Part shown: one piece after another, positions 1 through 8,002 of the stretch
How the letters are laid out: every line of letters begins with the position of its first letter
Position numbering within the stretch: the first letter of the stretch is position 1
NCBI GenBank assembly: GCA_902794005.1
Contig: CADBFO010000006.1
Span: 42,840-106,839 of the forward strand
Reading direction: 5' to 3'
DNA: 64,000 bases
Source of the DNA: an uncultured Bacteroidia bacterium
GTDB lineage: Bacteria > Bacteroidota > Bacteroidia > Bacteroidales > UBA932
Notes under the pieces: generated by a model
Seen by the model: the letters and a program-made list of their open reading frames with translations, nothing else
What the model was told of the DNA's origin: nothing
The model's database searches: none
Program-made: the position numbers and the translations under genes

Positions 1-109
1 CGAAAACACGCTGAGTATTGAGTCCCGCGCTCAGTTTCATGGACTTGATGAATTCTTCCACCACCTTGTCCATGCCGATGGCCTCTTTCCTGTGAATCTG
101 AACCGCCAT
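1..109 (-). CDS. DUF721 (DciA-like) protein, N-terminal part only
   Basis: The first 36 residues of a minus-strand gene are visible (MAVQIHRKEAIGMDK...); the rest lies outside the window. The start codon is 3 bases beyond the recF stop, so the two are co-transcribed. The order recF then DUF721 is common in Bacteroidota, and DUF721 proteins include the helicase loader DciA, so a role at the replication fork is likely. With only the N-terminus present, the family call rests mainly on position and on the short basic helix-like start. Confidence 0.6.
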   Translation of the reverse strand, partial: MAVQIHRKEAIGMDKVVEEFIKSMKLSAGLNTQRVF

Positions 110-112
110 GCC

Positions 113-1207
113 CTACATCTTCGTAAATTCACCGGCCGAAGCCTTGAAATAGGCCCGGTCGTCCGTCATGCGGTCCACAATGCCCGACAGGCGGGCCGAG
201 TCCGTATCCGTGATGAAAATCTGCCCGAAGTCCGCTCCGGCCACCATGCCGATGAGATTGGAAATACGGTCCAAGTCCAGTTTGTCAAAAACATCGTCCA
301 GCAGCAGCATGGGGGCAAAACCGTAAGAGCGCTTCATGATTTCATACTGCGCAAACTTGAGGGCCACCAGGAAAGACTTCTGCTGTCCCTGGGAACCGGC
401 GCGTCGGATGGGATGGCCGTTCATCGCGAAGAGGAAATCGTCCCTCTGGACGCCGGAGGAAGTATAACGCAACCTGAAGTCTTGCTCCCGGTGAGCTGCA
501 AAAACATCTATCAACGAAGCGTTTGACAAATCAGACTTATACTCTATTGACACCTCTTCCCCACCTCCTGAAATGAGCCGGTAGTAGTCTGCCACCACAG
601 GCCTGAGTTCCTCTGCAAGCCGGGCGCGGGCCTCATGGATGGAGGCAGCCGGGGCAAGCATGCGCTCGTCGATGACAGCCAGAAGGGCCTGATCAGGAGC
701 GGCCTCTTTAAGCATCCGGTTGCGCTGCGCCAGAAGACGGTTGTAGCACTGGACGGCGGCAAGATACTCGCGGTCCATCTGCGAAAGAACGGCATTGGAC
801 AGGCGGCGACGCTCCTCGCCAGACTCGCTCACAAGGGCGATATCCCCCGGAGAAACCATTACGACGGGCAGCGTGCCGATATGTTCTCCCATGCGGGTAT
901 AAGGCTTCTCGTCCCTTACCAGTTTCTTGCCCTCCCGGGAGACCTTCAAGGCGAAACGGGACTCCAGTCCGTTCTCCATCAAGTAGTTGCCGCCCAGGGT
1001 GAAGCCGTCCGTCCCATAGCGGAAATTGACGGCATCCGGGGCCGGAAAAGCGCTTTTGGTCATGGAAAGATAGTAGATGGCGTCCAGCAGATTGGTCTTC
1101 CCTTCCCCGTTGTTTCCACTGATACAGTTTACGTTGGGACTGAAGCCAAGTTCCTGAAAAGAGATGTTCCGGAAGTCCTGTACTACTATTTTCTTCAAAG
1201 AAGGCAT
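113..1207 (-). CDS. recF: DNA replication and repair protein RecF
   Basis: SMC-like ABC-type ATPase of 364 aa that binds single-strand gaps and helps load RecA. The Walker A loop GNNGEGKT is at about residues 31-38. The extended Walker B region LLLDDVFDKLD, at about 301-311, is diagnostic of RecF. Length matches the family. It is followed at 3 bp by a DUF721 gene and is divergent from the TPR gene. A TAnnTTTG box on the minus strand (1230-1237) lies 22 bases before the start. The assignment is secure. Confidence 0.96.
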   Translation of the reverse strand: MPSLKKIVVQDFRNISFQELGFSPNVNCISGNNGEGKTNLLDAIYYLSMTKSAFPAPDAVNFRYGTDGFTLGGNYLMENGLESRFALKVSREGKKLVRDEKPYTRMGEHIGTLPVVMVSPGDIALVSESGEERRRLSNAVLSQMDREYLAAVQCYNRLLAQRNRMLKEAAPDQALLAVIDERMLAPAASIHEARARLAEELRPVVADYYRLISGGGEEVSIEYKSDLSNASLIDVFAAHREQDFRLRYTSSGVQRDDFLFAMNGHPIRRAGSQGQQKSFLVALKFAQYEIMKRSYGFAPMLLLDDVFDKLDLDRISNLIGMVAGADFGQIFITDTDSARLSGIVDRMTDDRAYFKASAGEFTKM

Positions 1208-1226
1208 GAGAGAAGCTTTATATGGA

Positions 1227-1257
1227 TTGCAAATATATAATATTTTTTGTAAATTTG
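1227..1257 (+). promoter_or_regulatory. Promoter of the TPR-YebC-exporter gene string
   Basis: TTG at 1227-1229, 20 bases, then TAAATTTG at 1250-1257, a good Bacteroidota -33/-7 pair. The start codon is 34 bases after the -7 box. It overlaps the recF -7 box on the other strand, so the two divergent units share about 80 bp. It is the only clear promoter seen before the nine-gene plus-strand string. Confidence 0.65.
1230..1237 (-). promoter_or_regulatory. -7 box for recF
   Basis: Reads TATATTTG on the minus strand, matching the Bacteroidota -7 consensus TAnnTTTG. It lies 22 bases upstream of the recF start. No good -33 TTTG is found at the expected 19-21 base spacing. Confidence 0.5.
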
Positions 1258-1291
1258 CAGGCTCAAAAGCTAATTAAAATCAACAAATATT

Positions 1292-1972
1292 ATGGCAAAA
1301 GTTACCAAAACCGAGGAAGAGGTGCGTCAGCAGAACATGGCTGAGGCCGTTTCCAAAACAGAAGCTTTTTTCAAGAAGTATGGCAATATCCTCTATGGCT
1401 GCATCATCGCCGTCCTGCTGATTGCCCTGGCCATCCTGGCCTACAACCGTTTCATCCTGCAGCCCAAGAAGCAGCAGGCCATGGACCAGATGGTTCGTGC
1501 GGAACGTTGGTTCGATGCCGGCGAATATGAACTCGCCCTCACCGGAGACAGCAACGACCTGGGTCTCGAAGACATCATCGCCCAGTACGGCTCCAAGGCT
1601 CCCGAGGCCGTTTATATGTATGCCGGTGTCGCAAAACTCCGCACCGGAGCCTATGAGGAGGCCATCAGCTACCTCAAGAAATACAACGGTAAGGATCCCA
1701 TGATGCTGGCCCGCGCACAGGCCTGTATCGGAGACTGCTACGTGGAGCTCCAGGACTACGCTTCCGCCATCGACTATTTCACCAAGGCCGCCAAGACCAC
1801 GGACAATGCATTTGCCGCCGCTTATCTCCTGAAGGCCGGTACCGCCGCCGAAGCCGCCGGCAACAAGCAGCAGGCCCTTTCCTTCTACAAGGAAATCAAG
1901 GACAAGTGGGGCGCCGCTCCGGAGGCCATGGAAATTGACAAGTACATCAACCGTATCGAAATCGCCGAATAA
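1292..1972 (+). CDS. Tetratricopeptide-repeat protein with N-terminal membrane anchor
   Basis: A 226-aa protein with a basic cytoplasmic N-terminus, one transmembrane helix at about residues 33-51, and an extracytoplasmic region of TPR-type helical pairs (for example AYEEAISYLKKY and DYASAIDYFTKAAK). The layout resembles YfgM-like ancillary proteins of the Sec translocon or periplasmic chaperone network, but many TPR proteins look like this and the partner is unknown. The yebC start is 2 bases after its stop. Confidence 0.75.
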   Translation: MAKVTKTEEEVRQQNMAEAVSKTEAFFKKYGNILYGCIIAVLLIALAILAYNRFILQPKKQQAMDQMVRAERWFDAGEYELALTGDSNDLGLEDIIAQYGSKAPEAVYMYAGVAKLRTGAYEEAISYLKKYNGKDPMMLARAQACIGDCYVELQDYASAIDYFTKAAKTTDNAFAAAYLLKAGTAAEAAGNKQQALSFYKEIKDKWGAAPEAMEIDKYINRIEIAE

Positions 1973-1974
1973 TT

Positions 1975-2730
1975 ATGGGAAGAGCGTTTGAATTCCGCAA
2001 GGAGCGCAAGATGAAGCGCTGGGGCCACATGGCCAAGACCTTTACCAAACTGGGCAAGGAAATCACCATCGCCGTCAAACAGGGCGGTGCGGAAGTCACC
2101 GGCAATCCCCGCCTCCGCGCCCTCATCGCCGAGGCCAAGGCCGAGCAGATGCCCAAGGAAAATATCGAGCGCGCCATCAAAAAAGCCACCGAGGCCAAGA
2201 CCGGAGATTTCAAGGAAATCATCTACGAAGGCTTCGGGCCCTTCGGTATCGCCTGCCTGGTAGAGGCCGCCACGGACAACAACACCCGTACCGTGGCCAA
2301 TGTCCGCAGCTATTTCACCAAATGCGGCGGTTCTCTCCAGACCAGCGGCAGCGTGGCTTTCATGTTCGACCACAAATGCGTGTTCCGCATCAAGGAAGAT
2401 CCTGCCAAACCCATCGACGTGGATGAATTGGAACTTGAGCTCATCGACTTCGGTGCAGAAGAAGTTTTCAAGCAGGAAGTGGAAGACGAGAACGAGAATG
2501 TGACGGTGGAAATCTCCATTTATGGAGACTACTCCGCCTACGGCCAAATCCAGAAATTCATTGAGGAGAAAGGCTTTGAACTCGTTTCCGGCGGTTTCGA
2601 ACAGATACCAAACGTTGAACTGAAGGAAGTGAACGCCGAACAGCGTGCCACCCTCGAAAAACTCATCGGCCTTTTGGAGGATGACGATGACGTTACCAAC
2701 GTCTACACCACCATGGCTCCCGAGGCCTGA
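1975..2730 (+). CDS. YebC/PmpR family DNA- or ribosome-associated protein
   Basis: Typical YebC protein of 251 aa. The N-terminus (MGRAFEFRKERKMKRWGHMA) followed by FTKLGKEITIAVKQGG and NPRLRALIAEAKAEQMPKENI is the family signature in a Bacteroidota form. Family members have been described as transcription regulators and, more recently, as factors acting on ribosomes stalled at proline stretches. It is tightly packed with the TPR gene before it and the esterase after it (2 bases each side), which suggests one transcript. Confidence 0.9.
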   Translation: MGRAFEFRKERKMKRWGHMAKTFTKLGKEITIAVKQGGAEVTGNPRLRALIAEAKAEQMPKENIERAIKKATEAKTGDFKEIIYEGFGPFGIACLVEAATDNNTRTVANVRSYFTKCGGSLQTSGSVAFMFDHKCVFRIKEDPAKPIDVDELELELIDFGAEEVFKQEVEDENENVTVEISIYGDYSAYGQIQKFIEEKGFELVSGGFEQIPNVELKEVNAEQRATLEKLIGLLEDDDDVTNVYTTMAPEA

Positions 2731-2732
2731 AA

Positions 2733-3644
2733 ATGCGACGAAGTCAGTTAATTGTTCCATTACTTATGATTCTCACTGTGTCGTCCTGCGGCATAGTGAG
2801 ATTTCGTAATGCTCCCACTTATCATGCGGGTCCTCCCTATCAGAAGGGCTACGAGCAAAAAGGATTCGTGGAAGAGATTGTTTACGACTGCAGCGTTCCC
2901 GGACCGTCGCAACGGCGCATGATTGTCTATCTCCCCCACGACTACTATCAGACGTCGAAAAGGTATCCGGTTTTCTACCTGCTTCATGGAGCCCGCGGTT
3001 ATGAAACCTCGTGGATCAGGAAGGGACGCGTGTATGAATCCACGGACAGCCTGGTGGCTGCCGGCCTGGCCGTTCCCTGCATCGTGGTAATGCCCAACGT
3101 GAACCAGTACAACGATGATGAGGATTTTGAAAACAGCCGGTTCAAGGATGCGTTCGAATCCATCTTCGAAGTGGACGGGACGGTGGAATACGCATTTGTC
3201 AAAGATGTGGTAATGCGGGTGGACAGCCTGTACCGGACCATACCGGACCGGAAACACAGAGCCATTGCAGGCCTCTCTATCGGCGGATACCAGAGCATCT
3301 ATTTCGGAGCCAACCATCCGGACGTATTCGGCTTTATCGGCGCGTTTTCTCCGTATATGTGGAGCATCGGCAAAGCCACCCCCTATCGCAGGGAGTTCTA
3401 CGGAAAGCTTCACGAAAGGATGGGGCTTCAATACGGGAACCTCCCCCCGGAAGGCTATTATCTCTATGCCGGCAAGTGGGACATCATGCGTCCTTCCACC
3501 CTCAAACTGCATTACTACATGACCCGCAAAGGGTATCGGCACGAATATACCCGCTTTCCGGGCTCGCACGACTGGAAGAACGGATGGATAGAGGAATACC
3601 AGGATATGCTGCAACGTGTTTTCAAACCCCAGGATCGACAATGA
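2733..3644 (+). CDS. Esterase D-type alpha/beta hydrolase lipoprotein
   Basis: A 303-aa protein with a lipoprotein signal: hydrophobic stretch, then LTVSSC with Cys at residue 19. The hydrolase core shows the early loop FYLLHGARG, the nucleophile elbow GLSIGG (Ser about 182) and a C-terminal GSHDW that supplies the histidine. This is the putative-esterase (Fes/esterase D/mycolyltransferase-like) family, often acting on acylated sugars or feruloyl groups. The substrate cannot be read. The stop overlaps the start of the next glycosyltransferase (ATGA), so the two are translationally coupled. Confidence 0.85.
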   Translation: MRRSQLIVPLLMILTVSSCGIVRFRNAPTYHAGPPYQKGYEQKGFVEEIVYDCSVPGPSQRRMIVYLPHDYYQTSKRYPVFYLLHGARGYETSWIRKGRVYESTDSLVAAGLAVPCIVVMPNVNQYNDDEDFENSRFKDAFESIFEVDGTVEYAFVKDVVMRVDSLYRTIPDRKHRAIAGLSIGGYQSIYFGANHPDVFGFIGAFSPYMWSIGKATPYRREFYGKLHERMGLQYGNLPPEGYYLYAGKWDIMRPSTLKLHYYMTRKGYRHEYTRFPGSHDWKNGWIEEYQDMLQRVFKPQDRQ

Positions 3645-4825
3645 AAATATTATTTGTACTCAATAGTTTTTTCGCAAGCGGAAATGGACTGTCCTCCTCG
3701 GCAAGAAGGACGGTGGCCTATCTCAAGCAGGCCGGGCACGATGTCCGTGTCATGTCCGGTCCCCATCCGAATGACCCGAAAACAGAGCCGGATTATCTCC
3801 TGAAAGAATACATCTTCCCCATTGTTCATCCCATCATCAAGGCCCAGGGCTATCATTTTGCCCAAAGCAATCTTCCCCTGATGGAAGAGGCCGCCCGCTG
3901 GGCCGATATCGTCCATCTTGAAGAGCCGTTCGTGATTGAGGACCGGATGCTGCACATCTGTGAGAGACTGGGAAAACCCGTCACGGCCACTTATCACCTG
4001 CATCCGGAAAACATCACCCATTCCCTGGGACCGCTGCGTCACTGGAAAGGCCTCAACCGGATCATTCTCCGTGCCTGGAGAAACCACACGTTCAACCACT
4101 GTGAATACGTACAGTGTCCCTCGGAGAATGTTCTGGACCGTCTGCGCCGCTATCATATCCATGCCAAACTGGAGCTTATCTCCAACGGGATCGTCCCGGA
4201 CAAGTGCATCCGGGAAGAGAATCCTCCCGAGGATTATGAAAAACCGGACCGTCCGCTGAAGCTGGTCTATATCGGCCGGCTCTCCAAGGAAAAAGATCAG
4301 ACGACGCTGCTGGAAGCCATGCGGCACAGCCATTTTGCAAAACGTATCCAGCTGCATTTTGCGGGCAAGGGCCCCTCGGAAAAAGCCCTCCGTCGCAAAG
4401 CCCGCAGGCTCGTCGAAGACGGTGTTCTCACCTACGAACCGGTCTTCACTTTCGAAAACAGCGACGGGCTGCGCGAACTGGCCGCCGGTGCCGACCTCTG
4501 CATCCACTGCGCCACTATCGAAGTGGAAGGGCTGTCCATCATGGAAGCCATGCAGCAGGGTGCCGTTCCCATCATCGCCCAAGGCCGATACAGCGGCACC
4601 GCACAGTTTGCCATCGACCGCCACTGTGTTTTCCCGGAAAGAAATCCGGAGGCGCTTGCCCACCGCATCGACTACTGGCTGTCCCATCCCGGCAAACGCT
4701 GGAAAACGGGCTGGGAATACGTCGAACACATGGAGAACTACGACATCCGGAAATCCGTCGAAAAACTGGTACAAATGTTCCGGAAGGCCATTGAACAGAA
4801 AAAAGGAAGCCAAGCAAGCATATAA
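3641..4825 (+). CDS. Glycosyltransferase family 4 (GT-B fold)
   Basis: A 394-aa protein starting MKILFVLNSFFASGNG. I chose the ATG at 3641 because it overlaps the previous stop (ATGA) and begins the Rossmann beta strand; the frame stays open upstream. The GT-B features are the N-terminal glycine-rich loop, the donor-domain strand LKLVYIGRLSKEKDQ, and a family-4 Ex7E motif near EVEGLSIMEAM. It transfers a sugar from an activated donor to an unknown acceptor. Two bases separate it from the HprK-like gene, tying it to the peptide-maturation-like block that follows. Confidence 0.88.
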   Translation: MKILFVLNSFFASGNGLSSSARRTVAYLKQAGHDVRVMSGPHPNDPKTEPDYLLKEYIFPIVHPIIKAQGYHFAQSNLPLMEEAARWADIVHLEEPFVIEDRMLHICERLGKPVTATYHLHPENITHSLGPLRHWKGLNRIILRAWRNHTFNHCEYVQCPSENVLDRLRRYHIHAKLELISNGIVPDKCIREENPPEDYEKPDRPLKLVYIGRLSKEKDQTTLLEAMRHSHFAKRIQLHFAGKGPSEKALRRKARRLVEDGVLTYEPVFTFENSDGLRELAAGADLCIHCATIEVEGLSIMEAMQQGAVPIIAQGRYSGTAQFAIDRHCVFPERNPEALAHRIDYWLSHPGKRWKTGWEYVEHMENYDIRKSVEKLVQMFRKAIEQKKGSQASI

Positions 4826-4827
4826 TC

Positions 4828-5688
4828 ATGCACGACATTCACTCATATCAAGTGGCCGGGTTCCGCTTCACCATAGAGGGGCCCCTGCCCTCCGTACCCA
4901 ACCTGACGCCGTTCCTGTCCGAAGAGGGGGAAAACCTCTTCCGTCTGGAACTGGTTTCCAGCATGGCCCCCGCCGTTTCCTCGCCCGTTTTCAAGACGGA
5001 AGACGGCCCCGGTTTCCCCGAGATTGCCATCGACACGCTGGAGGAAGGAGGATACCGCTTCCGCATGCGTCCCCTCCCCGGGAAACCCCTGGCGGCGGAA
5101 CTCCGCACCAGCCCCGATTTCACCCGGGCGCAGCTGCTCTTTCTGGGAGAAGACCATTCCTTCGCCCTGAATAATTCGCTCATGCTGCTGTTCGCTTTTG
5201 CATCGGCCTGTCACGGAGCGCTGGAAATGCATTCTTCCGTTGTCATGAACGAGGGAAAGGGATACCTTTTCCTGGGCAAGAGCGGAACCGGAAAGAGTAC
5301 CCACAGCAGCCTCTGGCTCAAGCACATCCCGGGAACGGAACTCCTGAACGACGACAATCCCATCCTCCGTCTGATGCCGGACGGGACCGCCCGCGTTTAC
5401 GGCTCTCCCTGGAGCGGAAAAACGCCCTGCTACAAAAATATGGAGGTTCCTGCGGGAGCCGTCGTGCGCATCCGCCAGGCTCCTTACAACAAAATAGAGC
5501 GTCTTTCCGGTATCCAGGCATACGCCTCCCTGATGGCGTCGGCCTCCTCCTTCCGCCCGTTCAAAGAACTGGCCGAAGGCTGGCACCGGACACTGGAGGG
5601 ACTGGTTGCGGTCCTCCCCTGCTATGTATTGGATTGCCTGCCCGATCAGGCCGCCGCAGAACTTTGTTACAAAACGGTCCATGGATAA
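4828..5688 (+). CDS. HprK-like serine kinase (HPr kinase C-terminal fold)
   Basis: A 286-aa protein. Residues 1-120 resemble the N-terminal part of the small HprK-related proteins found with PqqD proteins. Residues 130-200 carry the kinase core: EMHSS, Walker A GKSGTGKS at 150-157, an NDDNPI acidic segment at about 174-179, then GSPWSGKT. It lacks the full HPr kinase/phosphorylase layout, so HPr is not the likely target. Relatives in some lasso-peptide clusters phosphorylate the peptide. The next gene starts inside its last codons (8-base overlap). Family confidence is good; substrate is unknown. Confidence 0.82.
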   Translation: MHDIHSYQVAGFRFTIEGPLPSVPNLTPFLSEEGENLFRLELVSSMAPAVSSPVFKTEDGPGFPEIAIDTLEEGGYRFRMRPLPGKPLAAELRTSPDFTRAQLLFLGEDHSFALNNSLMLLFAFASACHGALEMHSSVVMNEGKGYLFLGKSGTGKSTHSSLWLKHIPGTELLNDDNPILRLMPDGTARVYGSPWSGKTPCYKNMEVPAGAVVRIRQAPYNKIERLSGIQAYASLMASASSFRPFKELAEGWHRTLEGLVAVLPCYVLDCLPDQAAAELCYKTVHG

Positions 5689-6100
5689 ACGAACCATCGC
5701 CAACGAGGTGTTGCTGGAAGACGCCGCAACCCTGATGAATGAAGGACGCGAGATTACGCTCACGCCCCTTGGCAACAGCATGCTTCCCTTTATCCGTGGC
5801 GGCAAGGATGCCGTGCGCCTGCGCAAGAACCCTTCCGTCTCCGTCGGAGACATCATCCTGGTCCGCCTCCCGGGCCGATATGTCCTGCACCGGCTCATCC
5901 GCATGGAAGGAGACCGTCTTACCCTCATGGGAGACGGGAACATCGCAGGAACGGAATCCTGCACGTCGGAAGACGTCCTGGGCACGGTGACGGCCATCCT
6001 GCGGGGAGGAAAAGAAATCAAGCCCGGGGACGGACGCCTATGGCGACGCCTCCTGCCTGTCAGAAGATATATTTTAGCCATTTACAGAAGACTGATATGA
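5681..6100 (+). CDS. S24/S26-type signal-peptidase-like protein with Ser/His residues
   Basis: A 139-aa protein beginning MDKRTIANEV. This start is preferred because it overlaps the kinase stop. The S26 core is visible: nucleophile motif GNSMLPF (Ser about 33), then GDIILVRLP, GRYVLHRLI (His about 70) and MGDGN. A histidine where bacterial type I signal peptidases have lysine is the SipW/Sec11 (ER-type) arrangement. There is no clear N-terminal membrane anchor, so it may act in the cytoplasm or at the membrane face on a leader peptide. It overlaps the PqqD gene by ATGA. Confidence 0.78.
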   Translation: MDKRTIANEVLLEDAATLMNEGREITLTPLGNSMLPFIRGGKDAVRLRKNPSVSVGDIILVRLPGRYVLHRLIRMEGDRLTLMGDGNIAGTESCTSEDVLGTVTAILRGGKEIKPGDGRLWRRLLPVRRYILAIYRRLI

Positions 6101-6366
6101 AAATCAAAGAAGGTTTTATTCTGCGCACCATCTGCGGAGAACATGTAGTTGTGGGCGAAGGCATCGCCCAGGTGAATTTCAACAAGATGCTGTCCCTGAA
6201 CGAATCCGCCGCCTATCTCTGGAAAGAGGCGGAGGGAAAGGAATTTACCCGCGAAACGCTTATCACGCTCCTGCTGGACAAGTATGACGTATCCCGGGAG
6301 CAAGCCGCCGAGGACGTAGATAAACTGGTCTGCACCTGGATTAAGGAAGGCGTAGTCTGCGAGTAA
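6097..6366 (+). CDS. PqqD-like peptide chaperone (RiPP recognition element)
   Basis: An 89-aa protein starting MKIKEGFILRTICGEHVVV. It has the PqqD fold pattern: N-terminal beta strands, a central VNFNKMLSLNESAAYLWK segment, and a C-terminal winged-helix-like part (LLDKYDVSREQAAEDVDKLV). PqqD proteins bind leader peptides of ribosomally made peptides and present them to modifying enzymes. The upstream in-frame extension is ignored because this ATG overlaps the previous stop. No precursor peptide gene fits in the gaps around it. Confidence 0.85.
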   Translation: MKIKEGFILRTICGEHVVVGEGIAQVNFNKMLSLNESAAYLWKEAEGKEFTRETLITLLLDKYDVSREQAAEDVDKLVCTWIKEGVVCE

Positions 6367-6368
6367 AC

Positions 6369-7988
6369 ATGAAGAGTTTCAAGGCATGCGTCAGGACCGT
6401 CTGGTCCCTTTCCCGCCCCGTGAGGTGGCGGGTGGCCGTCACCATCCTGGTGGGGGTGGTCCGCATCGCCGTATCCCTGAGTTTCGTCTGGGCGAGCAAA
6501 TACCTGGTCGATATCGCCACGCACGTCAAAACCGATCCGCTGGGTCCGGCCATCGGCCTTTTTATCGGAATCCTTGCCACCCAGCTGGCCGCCATCATCT
6601 TCGCCGGCTGGTGGGACAGTTACAACCAGGTGAAGGCACAGAATCTCTTCCGGAAAAGCCTCTTCGGCCATGTGCTCAAGAGCCGCTGGGACGGACGGGA
6701 GCGCTTCCTTTCCGGAGACACCGTCAACCGGCTGGAGGAAGACATCCGCGTGGTATCGGACCTTATCTGCGAACGCATCCCCGGGCTGGCCATCACCGTC
6801 GTGCAGCTGCTGGCCGCATCGGCCTACTTGCTGGTGCTGGCACCCAATCTGCTGTGGGTGCTCGTCATCCTGATGGGCGCCGCCGTCCTCGGATCCAAGA
6901 TGTTCTTTCGCCAGATTCGGAAACTCATGTCCCACATCCGCGCCCGGGAGAGTGAAATGCAGCAGCTCATGCAGGAAAGCCTGCAGCACCGGGTACTGGT
7001 CCTTACGCTCACCCATGTCGATCGCGTCCTGGAGAAATTCGGCTGGTTACAGGCCGATGTCGAGGGGAACACCCGCAAACGGCTCAACTACAACGCCGTC
7101 GCCCGCGGGCTCATGTTCCTCGGCTTCCAGGCAGGCCATGCCGCCGCCTTCCTATGGGGCATTTTCGGCATCCTGCACGGAACCGTCACCTACGGAACCA
7201 TGACGGCCTTCCTGCAGCTGGTTTCCCAGGTGCAGCGGCCCATTGCGGAATTCGGCCGGCAGATTCCGGCCTTCATCACAGCCCTCACCTCGGTGGAAAG
7301 GCTCATGGAACTGCTGGAACTGGAAGAGGAGCCCGTTTCTGACGCCATCCGGCTCAGCGGCGCCCCGGAAGTGACGGTCAGCCACCTTTCCTACCGCTAT
7401 CCGGACACTTCGGAGGAGGTGATCAAGGACTTCTCCTGCACCTTCCCCGCCGGCAGCCTCACTGCCATCGCCGGGCCTACCGGTATCGGGAAAAGCACCC
7501 TCATCCGCTTGGTTCTGGGTCTGCTGAAACCCTCGGAAGGCAGTGTCACCATTGGTGGGATTCCCGCTGGAAGCGCCCTGAGGGGCAATTTCATGTATAT
7601 TCCGCAAGGCAACTCTCTCCTGAGCGGCACCATCCGGAGCAATCTTCAGCTGGCAGCCCCGCAGGCCACCGAGCAGCAGATGTACGAAGCCCTCGAAACC
7701 GCCATGGCCGGCTTTGTACGTGATCTCCCCTCCGCTTTGGACACCCCCTGCGGAGAAATCGGAAGCGGACTCAGCGAGGGGCAGGCACAGCGCATCGCCA
7801 TCGCCCGGGCCCTCCTCCGCCCCGGCGGCATCCTCATCCTGGATGAAAGCACGTCGGCCCTGGACCCGTCCACCGAGCAAAGCCTGCTGGAGAACCTCCA
7901 CAGCCGTTATCACGGAAAGAAAACCATCCTCTTCATCTCCCACAGGGAGGCCGTGACAAAATATGCCGATCATATCGTCAACTTATAA
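6369..7988 (+). CDS. ABC transporter with fused permease and ATPase (peptide/lipid exporter type)
   Basis: A 539-aa half-transporter with six-helix membrane part in residues 1-310 and nucleotide-binding domain after about 335. Walker A is GPTGIGKST near 369-377, the signature LSEGQ near 468-472, and Walker B ILILDE near 488. It lacks an N-terminal C39 peptidase domain, so leader removal would have to come from another protein, such as the peptidase-like protein two genes upstream. It sits 2 bases after the PqqD gene. Such exporters act as homodimers; cargo is inferred from context only. Confidence 0.88.
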   Translation: MKSFKACVRTVWSLSRPVRWRVAVTILVGVVRIAVSLSFVWASKYLVDIATHVKTDPLGPAIGLFIGILATQLAAIIFAGWWDSYNQVKAQNLFRKSLFGHVLKSRWDGRERFLSGDTVNRLEEDIRVVSDLICERIPGLAITVVQLLAASAYLLVLAPNLLWVLVILMGAAVLGSKMFFRQIRKLMSHIRARESEMQQLMQESLQHRVLVLTLTHVDRVLEKFGWLQADVEGNTRKRLNYNAVARGLMFLGFQAGHAAAFLWGIFGILHGTVTYGTMTAFLQLVSQVQRPIAEFGRQIPAFITALTSVERLMELLELEEEPVSDAIRLSGAPEVTVSHLSYRYPDTSEEVIKDFSCTFPAGSLTAIAGPTGIGKSTLIRLVLGLLKPSEGSVTIGGIPAGSALRGNFMYIPQGNSLLSGTIRSNLQLAAPQATEQQMYEALETAMAGFVRDLPSALDTPCGEIGSGLSEGQAQRIAIARALLRPGGILILDESTSALDPSTEQSLLENLHSRYHGKKTILFISHREAVTKYADHIVNL

Positions 7989-8002
7989 CCAAACGTCTCA
8001 TT

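Noticed and set aside
5681-6366. A lasso-peptide cluster
   Set aside because: The PqqD-like protein and kinase resemble parts of such clusters, but the asparagine-synthetase-like cyclase, the transglutaminase-like peptidase and a precursor are missing.
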